A stretch of 35,650 nucleotides of DNA from Burkholderia sp. H160 (GTDB lineage: Bacteria; Pseudomonadota; Gammaproteobacteria; Burkholderiales; Burkholderiaceae). This document shows positions 1-7,119 of the stretch, piece after piece. A program made the translations under genes and the position numbers. Location: positions 1 through 35,650 of the forward strand of contig ABYL01000069.1 in assembly GCA_000173575.1 (NCBI GenBank). The letters run 5' to 3'. Below the pieces are notes generated by a model that was not told where the DNA came from, made no database searches, and saw nothing but the letters and a program-made list of their open reading frames with translations. Position 1 is the first letter of the stretch. Each line of letters begins with the position of its first letter.

Positions 1-17
1 GCCGAGTGAGGAAGGCC

Positions 18-2237
18 ATGTCCGCCTCGCCCTCCCCGTCCAGCGCGCGCCCCGCGTCGCTCGCCGCACTCTACGAAGCCGCCGCCCACTGGGCGCGCAC
101 CGACGGCCTCGTGTGGATCTATCTGTTCAAGGTGCTCGCCGCGTGCTTCCTCGCGCTCGGCGTTGCGATGAAGCTCGATCTGCCGCAGCCGCGCACCGCC
201 ATCACCACCGTGTTCATCGTGATGCAGCCGCAAAGCGGTGCGGTGTTCGCGAAGAGCTTCTACCGGATCTGCGGCACGCTGGTTGGTCTCGTCGTGATGC
301 TCGCGCTGATCGGCCTGTTCGCGCAGCAGCCGGAGCTGTTCATCATCTCGACCGCGATCTGGGTCGGCATCTGCACCGCGGGCGCCGCGCGCAATCGCAA
401 TTTCCGTTCGTACAGCTTCGTGCTGGCCGGCTACACGGCCGCGCTGATCGGCATCCCCGCGGCGCAGCATCCGGACGGCGCGTTCCTGAGCGCGCTCACG
501 CGGGTCGCGGAAATCGTGATCGGCATCCTCTGCGCGGGCGCGGTCAGCGGCCTCGTGTTTCCGCAATTCGCCGGCCTGCAGATGCGCAGCACCGTGCGCG
601 CGCGTTTCTCGGCCTTCGTCGAGTACGTGTCGGCGTCGCTGGCCGGACGCAACGATCGCGCTCAGATCGAGGCGACCAATGCGCGTTTCGTTGCCGACAT
701 CGTTGGCTTCGAGGCCGCGCGCAGCGTCGCCGTGTTCGAGGGTCCCGATTCGCGGATGCGCAGCGGCCGTCTTGCGCGGCTGAACAGCGAGTTCATGACC
801 GCGTCGACGCGCTTTCACGCCCTGCATCAGCTGATGAACCGTCTGCGCGAGACCGGCACGCACGGCGCGGCGATCGCGATCGACGCGCTCGAACCGTACT
901 TCAAGGAGATCGCGCCGCTGCTCGCGAAGTCGGGCGAGCCGGTGCTGAGCGCGGCTGACGCCGCGCACGCGGCCGCGCAGCTCGAAGCGTACAAGGCCGA
1001 GTTGCCGAGGCGCGTGCGCGCGACGCGCGGCGAACTCGAAACGCACCCCGACGCGCCGCTGCTCGATTTCGACACGGCCGCGGAGCTGCTGTACCGCTTC
1101 ATCGACGACCTGCACGCGTATGCGGCGACGTATGCGTCGCTCGCGGTCGACACGCACGCGCGCGAGCGCTCGATCGAGCGCTACGAGCCGAAGACCAACG
1201 CGATCGCGGCCGGTGTCGCAGGCCTGCGCGCGGCCATCGTGATGATGCTGCTCGGCGCGTTCTGGATCGCGACCGCCTGGCCGAGCGGCTCGACGCTGAC
1301 GCTGGACGCGGCGGCCGTGTGCGCGCTCGCGTCATCGGCGCCGGATCCGAAGCGCACCGCGTTCCAGATGGCAGGCGGCACGGTGCTCGCCACGCTGCTG
1401 GGCATGATCGCGGTGTTCGGCGTGTATCCGCACGTCGACGGCTTCGTGATGCTGTGCGTCGCGCTCGCGCCGTTCCTGCTGCTCGGCGTGTTCATGACCA
1501 CGCGTCCGAAGCTCGCCGGCTATGGCATCGGCTATTGCATCTTCTTCTGCTTTCTCGCCGGGCCCGACAACGTGATGCACTACGACCCGAGCTCGTTCAT
1601 GAACGATGCTCTCGCGCTGGTGCTGTCGATGCTGGTGGCGTCGATCGCGTTCGCGGTGCTGCTGCCGCCGTCGACACCGTGGCTGCGTAACCGCCTGCTC
1701 GTCGACCTGCGCCGCCAGGTGGTGCTGGCCGGTCGCGCGGGTCTTGCGCGTGTGCGCTCGCGCTTCGAGAGCGGCGCGCGCGATCTGATGTTCCAGATCA
1801 ATTCGCTGGCGCCGAACGAACCCGAAACGAAGCGCGACACGCTGCGCTGGCTCTTTTCGGTGCTCGAAGTCGGCAACGCGGTGATCGACCTGCGCCGCGA
1901 AGTGGCGACGCTGCCCGACGCGCCGCGCTACCACAAGGCGGCACCGTGGCGCGTCGCGCTGCGCGCGTTGCTCGATGCGCTCGCGGCGCTGTTCGAGCGG
2001 CCGCAGGAGCAGCGCTTCGCGCGTGCGCTCGCGACGACCGCCGACGCGATCGCCGAAGTGCAGCAGATGATGGCCGGCTTCACGCCTTCGCGCGAAGAGC
2101 GCCACCGGTTGCTGCGCATCCTCAGTCAACTGCATTTCATCCGTACCGCGCTGCTCGATCCGCAGTCGCCGCTCGCCTCGGCGATCGGCGCGCGCGCGGG
2201 CGCATCAGAAGAAGAAGGAGTTCCTCATGCCGCGTGA
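18..2237 (+). CDS. FUSC-family (AaeB/fusaric-acid-resistance-like) inner-membrane efflux permease
   Basis: This 739-residue protein is an FUSC/YccS-type membrane protein of the kind that exports aromatic carboxylic acids across the inner membrane. Two hydrophobic blocks of several membrane segments, roughly residues 35-190 and 395-555, are each followed by a large cytoplasmic region, which is the family's duplicated architecture. I start it at the ATG at 18 because a GAGGAAGG ribosome site lies a few bases upstream; a GTG at 6 in the same frame overlaps that site. Its 3' end overlaps the next gene by 11 bases, so the pair is translationally coupled. The FUSC, DUF1656, HlyD order is the classical aaeB-aaeX-aaeA set. 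An outer-membrane channel gene is not visible here and may lie to the left. The substrate cannot be read from sequence. Confidence 0.88.
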   Translation: MSASPSPSSARPASLAALYEAAAHWARTDGLVWIYLFKVLAACFLALGVAMKLDLPQPRTAITTVFIVMQPQSGAVFAKSFYRICGTLVGLVVMLALIGLFAQQPELFIISTAIWVGICTAGAARNRNFRSYSFVLAGYTAALIGIPAAQHPDGAFLSALTRVAEIVIGILCAGAVSGLVFPQFAGLQMRSTVRARFSAFVEYVSASLAGRNDRAQIEATNARFVADIVGFEAARSVAVFEGPDSRMRSGRLARLNSEFMTASTRFHALHQLMNRLRETGTHGAAIAIDALEPYFKEIAPLLAKSGEPVLSAADAAHAAAQLEAYKAELPRRVRATRGELETHPDAPLLDFDTAAELLYRFIDDLHAYAATYASLAVDTHARERSIERYEPKTNAIAAGVAGLRAAIVMMLLGAFWIATAWPSGSTLTLDAAAVCALASSAPDPKRTAFQMAGGTVLATLLGMIAVFGVYPHVDGFVMLCVALAPFLLLGVFMTTRPKLAGYGIGYCIFFCFLAGPDNVMHYDPSSFMNDALALVLSMLVASIAFAVLLPPSTPWLRNRLLVDLRRQVVLAGRAGLARVRSRFESGARDLMFQINSLAPNEPETKRDTLRWLFSVLEVGNAVIDLRREVATLPDAPRYHKAAPWRVALRALLDALAALFERPQEQRFARALATTADAIAEVQQMMAGFTPSREERHRLLRILSQLHFIRTALLDPQSPLASAIGARAGASEEEGVPHAA

Positions 2238-2427
2238 TATCGCCGTGCTCGATGCCTATGTGCCGGCCATTGTGCTGCTGTTCATCGCGGGCGCCGCGCT
2301 CACGTGGCTGCTCGATCGCGTAATCGCCTATACGGGCCTGTATCGCGTCGTGTGGCACCCCTCCCTGTTCCGGGCCAGCTTGCTCGTGTCTGTGTGCGGC
2401 CTTCTGGGCCTCGCCGTTTATCGTTGA
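2227..2427 (+). CDS. DUF1656 (AaeX-like) small membrane protein
   Basis: This 66-residue protein has two hydrophobic segments, about residues 8-28 and 46-64, separated by a short polar loop with Arg and Tyr. That matches the DUF1656/AaeX family found beside FUSC and HlyD pumps. Its ATG lies inside the end of the FUSC gene, with an AAGAAGGAG ribosome site upstream (2211-2219), and the adaptor gene starts 13 bases after its stop. Its biochemical role is unknown in the family; it is presumed to be an accessory subunit of the pump. Confidence 0.85.
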   Translation: MPRDIAVLDAYVPAIVLLFIAGAALTWLLDRVIAYTGLYRVVWHPSLFRASLLVSVCGLLGLAVYR

Positions 2428-2440
2428 TCAGAGTCGAAAC

Positions 2441-3358
2441 ATGACCATCCGAAATCTTGTGGGCTTCGTCGCGACAGCCGTCATTTTCATCGTCGCGATC
2501 CTGATCGGCCGCGTACTGTGGGTCCATTACATGGACGAGCCGTGGACCCGCGACGGCCGCGTGCGCGCCGAGATCGTCAACGTCGCGCCCGACGTGTCGG
2601 GCGCGATCGTCGATCTGCCGGTCAAGGACAACCAGTTCGTGAAGAAGGGCGACCTGCTGATGCAGATCGATCCGTCGCACTACCAGATCGCGGTCGAGCA
2701 GGCGCAGGCAGCGGTTGCCGCGCGCAAGGCCGAACTGCAGATGAAGCGCGACGACGCGCAACGTCGTGCCGACATGGATTCGCAGGTGGTCTCGAAGGAA
2801 AGCCGCGATAACGCGACGCATACCGCGTCTGCCGCCGATGCCGCCTATCAGCAGGCGCTCGCCGCGCTCGACGCCGCGAAGCTGAACCTCGCGCGCACGC
2901 GCGTCGTGTCGCCGGTCGACGGCTATGTGACGAACCTCTCGGTGTTCGGCGGCGACTATGCGACCGCCGGCGCCGCGAAGCTCGCGATCGTCGACAGTCA
3001 CTCGTTCTGGGTGTATGGCTACTTCGAGGAAACCAAGCTGCCGCACGTGCGCGTCGGCGATCAGGCCGAAGTCCGGCTGATGAGCGGCGGCACGCTCCAG
3101 GGCCATGTGGAGAGCATCTCGCGCGGCATCTACGACCGCGACAATCCGCAAAGCCACGAGCTGCTCGCGGACGTGAATCCGACCTTCAACTGGGTGCGCC
3201 TCGCGCAGCGCGTGCCGGTGCGCGTGAAGATCGACTCGGTGCCCGCCGACGTGATGCTGGCGGCGGGTACGACCTGCACGGTGGTTGTGCGGCCGGGGAC
3301 GGGGTCGGCATCGGCCTCGGTGCCGGCGTCGGTGTCCGGGTCGAACCACGCGGGCTAA
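2441..3358 (+). CDS. HlyD/EmrA-type periplasmic adaptor of the efflux pump
   Basis: This 305-residue membrane-fusion protein has one N-terminal anchor (about residues 5-27). A lipoyl/barrel-sandwich half follows (VNVAPDVSGAIVDLPV, residues about 47-62), then an alpha-helical hairpin rich in Ala, Lys and Gln (about 85-150). The second half of the lipoyl domain (ARTRVVSPVDGYVTNL) and a beta-barrel complete it. It would bridge the FUSC permease to an outer-membrane channel. The last 15 residues are a low-complexity Ser/Ala/Val tail. A degenerate second copy of its 3' part lies at 6847-7097, on the other side of the accessory island. Confidence 0.88.
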   Translation: MTIRNLVGFVATAVIFIVAILIGRVLWVHYMDEPWTRDGRVRAEIVNVAPDVSGAIVDLPVKDNQFVKKGDLLMQIDPSHYQIAVEQAQAAVAARKAELQMKRDDAQRRADMDSQVVSKESRDNATHTASAADAAYQQALAALDAAKLNLARTRVVSPVDGYVTNLSVFGGDYATAGAAKLAIVDSHSFWVYGYFEETKLPHVRVGDQAEVRLMSGGTLQGHVESISRGIYDRDNPQSHELLADVNPTFNWVRLAQRVPVRVKIDSVPADVMLAAGTTCTVVVRPGTGSASASVPASVSGSNHAG

Positions 3359-3378
3359 GGTTCGCCGCGCTCTGCGTC

Positions 3379-3488
3379 CTATAGCCTGAACTGCCCCACC
3401 ATCGCCTTCAGCCCGCGCGCCTGATCGTCGAGCGAGCGGGCCGCGGCGGTGGCCTCCTCCACCAGCGCGGCGTTCTGTTGCGTGCCCG
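3379..3488 (-). pseudogene. 3' fragment of the chemotaxis-receptor gene (left copy of a direct duplication)
   Basis: Positions 3382-3488 match 7123-7229, the last 107 bases of the intact receptor gene, with only about two differences by eye. The fragment keeps a stop codon (TAG instead of TAA) and encodes the same C-terminus. At 3489 the match ends abruptly and sequence resembling an insertion-sequence end begins. It marks the original hlyD-mcp junction and the left boundary of the accessory island. Confidence 0.85.
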
Positions 3489-3601
3489 GAGCCTATCCGC
3501 CTTTTCGTGTGCGAGGCGGTTTAAAAATCCTACCCTCTCGCCAGCGTGAAGCGCTCGCCAAACACGATGGCGAACTGGTGCATCGCGGACTTCCAGTCGA
3601 A
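3489..3601 (-). mobile_element. IS256-family transposase C-terminal remnant with terminal sequence (copy 1)
   Basis: Read on the minus strand, 3601 to 3530 encodes FDWKSAMHQFAIVFGERF followed by five residues and a stop. This looks like the extreme C-terminus of IS256-type transposases (a W..A.NQFAI.F.ER pattern); the assignment is by eye. Beyond the stop the sequence runs through a GCGAGGCGG-containing stretch to 3489, where the host mcp copy resumes, as expected for the element's terminal repeat. Everything upstream in the transposase is replaced by the ankyrin gene, so no transposition function remains. Confidence 0.55.
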
Positions 3602-3623
3602 GGTTGCCCTTTCGGTCTCTGCT

Positions 3624-4448
3624 TCAAGGCAGCGGAAGCTTGCTGTCATCGAGCCGTCGCGGAGGATTGGCTCCCCAGCGTGCTTTTATCTGTTCGGGAG
3701 TCTCGGGAGGCCATTTCACACCCATCTTGATGATGCGATCCCGGATTTCGACCAGCTTCCTGTAGGCCGGTGAATCAGGCGCGGAGGCGTTTCTGTTGAT
3801 GTCATGTGAAAGCGCGAATGGGAACGATACTCCGTTGATGTTGTAAGTAGACGGGTTTGCGCCGTGATCGAGAAGGTAGTCGATCTGGTCGAGTGCGTTG
3901 TTCATTAATGCTTCAAATAGCACCGAATTACGTAACGAATCGCGCCGGTTCACATCTGCACCACGCTCCACCAGCAGCTGGAGTGAGCCCAATTTGCGAT
4001 CGCTTGTAATAAAGAAAACGATGGGTCTGCGGCCCTCGATCATGGTGTTGGGGTCAACCCCACCGTCCAGCATCGCACGCAGGAATTCCGGGTGCGAGCT
4101 GTTGAGCATGACCCCGAGCGGATCGCCAAAATTCGGCACCTCCTGCAAGGGATCGGCCCCGGCCCTCACCACCTCCGACATAACCGCAAGCCGATGCGGG
4201 TCGCGCTGCAATGCCTCCTGGAACGCAAAAAACAGCATCGTCATGTTCTTGCGTCCGGGCGTGTTCAGGTCAGTCTTCGGTGCCAGTCGCAGGACCTGCT
4301 CCATGTCGCCTCGCTCGATGGCCTGCGCCAGTTCGAGTTGCGGGCCACTAAAGAAATCAGTGGCGGGAAATTTTTTCATTGCATGAACCACAGGGGATAG
4401 CGCCAGTAACAGCACCGACACGATCAGGATTCGGCTGAGTGTTTTCAT
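3624..4448 (-). CDS. Ankyrin-repeat periplasmic protein, probable immunity protein (paralogue 1)
   Basis: This 274-residue protein begins MKTLSRILIV and has a clear Sec signal peptide, with probable cleavage after VHA at residue 23. The mature part holds several ankyrin-like units, including ERGADVNRRDS near 161-171 and LLDHGANPSTYN near 192-203. An upstream in-frame ATG at 4523 would add 25 residues that destroy the signal peptide and fall inside the IS remnant, so I reject it. It is the distal copy of two tandem genes behind a lipase. Secreted ankyrin proteins beside secreted lipases are plausible immunity proteins that bind the toxin in the periplasm; that role is inferred. GC content is visibly lower than in the flanking host genes. 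Confidence 0.8.
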   Translation of the reverse strand: MKTLSRILIVSVLLLALSPVVHAMKKFPATDFFSGPQLELAQAIERGDMEQVLRLAPKTDLNTPGRKNMTMLFFAFQEALQRDPHRLAVMSEVVRAGADPLQEVPNFGDPLGVMLNSSHPEFLRAMLDGGVDPNTMIEGRRPIVFFITSDRKLGSLQLLVERGADVNRRDSLRNSVLFEALMNNALDQIDYLLDHGANPSTYNINGVSFPFALSHDINRNASAPDSPAYRKLVEIRDRIIKMGVKWPPETPEQIKARWGANPPRRLDDSKLPLP

Positions 4449-4461
4449 CGCTTCAGCCTCG

Positions 4462-4563
4462 TTATTCGTGTGCGAGGCGGTCCAAATAATCCTACCCACT
4501 CGCCAGCGTGAAGCGCTCGCCAAACAGGATGGCGAACCCGTTCATCGCGGACTTCCAGTCGAA
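4462..4563 (-). mobile_element. IS256-family transposase C-terminal remnant (copy 2, tandem-duplicated)
   Basis: Minus-strand 4563 to 4492 encodes FDWKSAMNGFAILFGERF, four further residues and a stop, the same C-terminal piece as the remnant at 3530-3601 with a few substitutions. It is followed by the same GCGAGGCGG stretch. The second copy exists because the whole immunity-gene-plus-remnant unit of about 960 bases has been duplicated. One duplication breakpoint lies just at the IS end, near 4464. Confidence 0.55.
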
Positions 4564-4585
4564 GCTTGCCGTTTCGGTCTCTGCC

Positions 4586-5407
4586 TCAAGGCAGCGGAAG
4601 CTTGCTGTCATCGAGCCGGCGCGGAGGATTGGCTCCCCAACGTGCTTTGACCTGTTCCGGAGTCTCGGGAGGCCATTTCACGCCCATCCTGATGATGCGG
4701 TCCCGGATTTCGATCAGCTTCCTGTAGGCCGGTGAATCAGGCGCGGAGGCGTTTCTGTTGATGTCATGAGAAAGCGCGAATGGGAACGATACGCCGTTGA
4801 CGTTGTAAGTGGACGGGTTTGCGCCGTGATCGAGAAGGTAGTCGATCTGGTCGAGTGCATTGTTCATTAATGCTTCAAATAGCACTGAATTACGCAACGA
4901 ATCGCGCCGGTTCAGATCCGCGCCACGCTCCACCAGCAGCTTGAGTGAGGCGGATGTCGACTCTCCTGCAACAAAGAAAATTAATGGATCTCCCTTGTAG
5001 ACCAAATTAGGATCAACGCCCCCGTCCAGAATCGCGCTCAGGAATTCCGGGTGGGAGCTGTTGAGCAGGACCCCGAGGGGGCTGCCAAAATCCGGTACGG
5101 CCTGCAAGGGATCAGCCCCGGCCCTCACCACCTGCGACGCAACCGCAAGCCGATGCGGGTCACGCTGCAATGCTTCCTGAAACGCAAAAAACAGCATCGT
5201 CATGTTCTTGCGTCCCGGCGTGTTCAGATCGGTCTTTGGTGCTAGCCGCCTGACCTGCTCCATGTCGCCTCGCTCGATGGCCTGCGCCAGTTCGAGTTGC
5301 GGGCCGCTAAAGAAATCAGTGGCGGGAAATTTTTTCATTGCATGAACCACAGGAGATAGCGCCAGTAACAGCACCGGCACGATAAGGATTCGGCTGAGTG
5401 TTTTCAT
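4586..5407 (-). CDS. Ankyrin-repeat periplasmic protein, probable immunity protein (paralogue 2)
   Basis: This 273-residue protein has the same signal peptide (cleavage predicted after residue 23) and the same ankyrin layout as its neighbour. The two are nearly identical except for a patch at about residues 134-157. There this copy reads NLVYKGDPLIFFVAGESTSA where the other reads NTMIEGRRPIVFFITSDRKLG. It starts 14 bases after the lipase stop, so it is probably cotranscribed with it. Being the proximal copy, it is the more likely cognate immunity gene; the distal copy may protect against a variant toxin. Both statements are inference. Confidence 0.82.
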   Translation of the reverse strand: MKTLSRILIVPVLLLALSPVVHAMKKFPATDFFSGPQLELAQAIERGDMEQVRRLAPKTDLNTPGRKNMTMLFFAFQEALQRDPHRLAVASQVVRAGADPLQAVPDFGSPLGVLLNSSHPEFLSAILDGGVDPNLVYKGDPLIFFVAGESTSASLKLLVERGADLNRRDSLRNSVLFEALMNNALDQIDYLLDHGANPSTYNVNGVSFPFALSHDINRNASAPDSPAYRKLIEIRDRIIRMGVKWPPETPEQVKARWGANPPRRLDDSKLPLP

Positions 5408-5421
5408 CGCTTTCAGCCTCG

Positions 5422-6738
5422 CTATGACAGTGTTTCAAGTACGGTGATGTCCTCCGCCTTCTGCTGCTCGATGCCATCAATTGCCTGCGTGATGAAGTGC
5501 CGCGACAGGGGCGAGCCGCTGCCATGCAGGGGATAGGGAGTACCGGCTGCACTTGGCAGGGGCGTCCACGTCTGTACCACGGTCAGAATGTCGCCATTCA
5601 CATGGTAGGCATTGATGTTCGATGGCGTGACCTGGCCGCCGTAGTGTTCGACCGTCTTCGGGTGCAGGCCGGCGGCGTTGAAGCTCCAGCAGTCCTTACC
5701 GCTGGCCAAAGAAGCGGCAGAACACAGACCGCCACCTAGCGAGTGACCTGTGATGTCGATAGGTTCTGTTGAGAAGGCTAAATTTTTACCTATATTGACA
5801 GCCCTCTTGTAATAGGGCGATTGCATATCCACGCTCTGGTCAAAGTTGTTCGACCAGTCGCTCAGGCTCGTCATTTCGGTTCCCTTGAAGGCGAGTGTCG
5901 GATTCAGATCGGCACCGAATACCGCCGCATCCGGCTCGTATAGCTGCGCCCTGAAGTTCGCGCCTTCGATTTCCAGGTCTATTGGCTTCAAGCCGTACTG
6001 CCGTAGAAATCCACTATCCCCGCTGCGGTTCGCCCACCCTTCCGGCACCGGCCCGGACGGCTCGTAGACATGATCGGAGAGTCTGGCCTTCTCCACCGCG
6101 ACATTGTTGCGCGCGAGCCGTTCAGCCGCCGCCCGCACGCGCCCGGACATGGCCGCATTGCCCGCCGCAATCAGCGCCTTGCGCGTCTGCCACCGCTGCG
6201 CCTTGTTCAGTGCCTGTGGTATCTCGATGTGTGGCGATGTCGCCCTGGCTGCGCGCGCAGCGGCTAACTGGGCTTGCCAGGTGGCCGGATCATACTCGAC
6301 GGACAGAATGGGTTCGCCGTCCGGATGACTGCCGGTCCTCGCTACGGGATTTCTTAACGGCGTGCTGCGGTAAGGTGACGGAAACAGGCCATTACGCGGA
6401 CCTCTAATGGCAAGCAGTTTGCCCCGGCGAACCTCTTCGAGAAGAGCCACGATAACCCACCATCCATCGGTGTCAGGGTTACGGTGCCGCGCGCTATGGA
6501 AAAACAGCCAGCCACTCTTCTGGATGCGCCTGACCAGCTTCCGGTCCTCCTCCCACTCCCTGTGATTCAGTGCGGCAATCTCGAGAAACTCCCGGGTCTC
6601 CGCCGTGGCCTTCTGAGGGTCTGCGGCCTTGCCAAGGCACGCTTTATAGTGCCATTCATCGCAGATGACATAACAGGCGCCCGGTGGCCGCTGGCAGAAC
6701 AGCTCCACGGAGTGCATCTCAAATACGGACAGGGACAT
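5422..6738 (-). CDS. GHSLGG lipase, candidate type VI secretion phospholipase effector
   Basis: This 438-residue protein has no signal peptide. The C-terminal half is an alpha/beta-hydrolase lipase: a strand and nucleophile elbow ITGHSLGGGL with Ser about 333, then HVNGD with Asp about 383, and SRHF with His about 414, a complete Ser-Asp-His triad. An unrecognised N-terminal half (about 1-210) is basic and Arg/Ala-rich from about 175. A cytoplasmic-looking lipase followed by secreted ankyrin proteins fits a Tle-type effector that attacks phospholipids from the periplasm, with periplasmic immunity. No vgrG, PAAR or chaperone gene lies next to it, so delivery is unproven. The start is uncertain: 6738 has no clear ribosome site, and an in-frame ATG at residue 8 is an alternative. 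An ordinary intracellular lipase remains possible. Confidence 0.75.
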   Translation of the reverse strand: MSLSVFEMHSVELFCQRPPGACYVICDEWHYKACLGKAADPQKATAETREFLEIAALNHREWEEDRKLVRRIQKSGWLFFHSARHRNPDTDGWWVIVALLEEVRRGKLLAIRGPRNGLFPSPYRSTPLRNPVARTGSHPDGEPILSVEYDPATWQAQLAAARAARATSPHIEIPQALNKAQRWQTRKALIAAGNAAMSGRVRAAAERLARNNVAVEKARLSDHVYEPSGPVPEGWANRSGDSGFLRQYGLKPIDLEIEGANFRAQLYEPDAAVFGADLNPTLAFKGTEMTSLSDWSNNFDQSVDMQSPYYKRAVNIGKNLAFSTEPIDITGHSLGGGLCSAASLASGKDCWSFNAAGLHPKTVEHYGGQVTPSNINAYHVNGDILTVVQTWTPLPSAAGTPYPLHGSGSPLSRHFITQAIDGIEQQKAEDITVLETLS

Positions 6739-6846
6739 AGGTGTGTCGTTGGTCTATCTGAAGTCGCTGCCGGAGTTGACAGCAGTCAGATAATTACCGA
6801 GCGACAGGCAGTCCGTACATGGGCGACCGCCCAAAATCGGCTTTCG

Positions 6847-7097
6847 ATGAACCTCGCGGTGTTCGGCTGCGACTATGCGACCGCCGGCGCCGCGAAGCTC
6901 GCGATCGTCGATAGTCACTCGTTCTGGGTGTATGGCTATTTCGAGGAAGCCAGGCTGCCGCACGTGCGCGTCAGCGATCCGGCCGAAGTGCCTCGCGCAA
7001 CGCGTGCCTGTGCGCGTGAAGATCGACTCGATGCCGGCCGATGTGATGCTGGCGGCGGGCACGACCTGCACGGTAGTCGTTGGGCCAGAAACGGCCC
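6847..7097 (+). pseudogene. Decayed fragment of the HlyD adaptor gene (right copy of the duplication)
   Basis: This stretch aligns with the 3' part of the adaptor gene from about 2933 to 3295. It has roughly 90-93 percent identity by eye and one internal deletion equivalent to 3073-3197 (125 bases), which shifts the frame. It lacks the 5' two thirds of the gene and so cannot encode a pump subunit. Its position just upstream of the convergent, intact receptor gene repeats the hlyD-mcp order found at the left edge of the island. Confidence 0.85.
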
Positions 7098-7119
7098 CCA
7101 GCTCCCACCGCGCCGCTTT

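Noticed and set aside
5422-6738. Antisense frames across the lipase (for example 6484-7287)
   Set aside because: They span the lipase, the gap and the hlyD relic in a single frame without any domain, and have no ribosome site.
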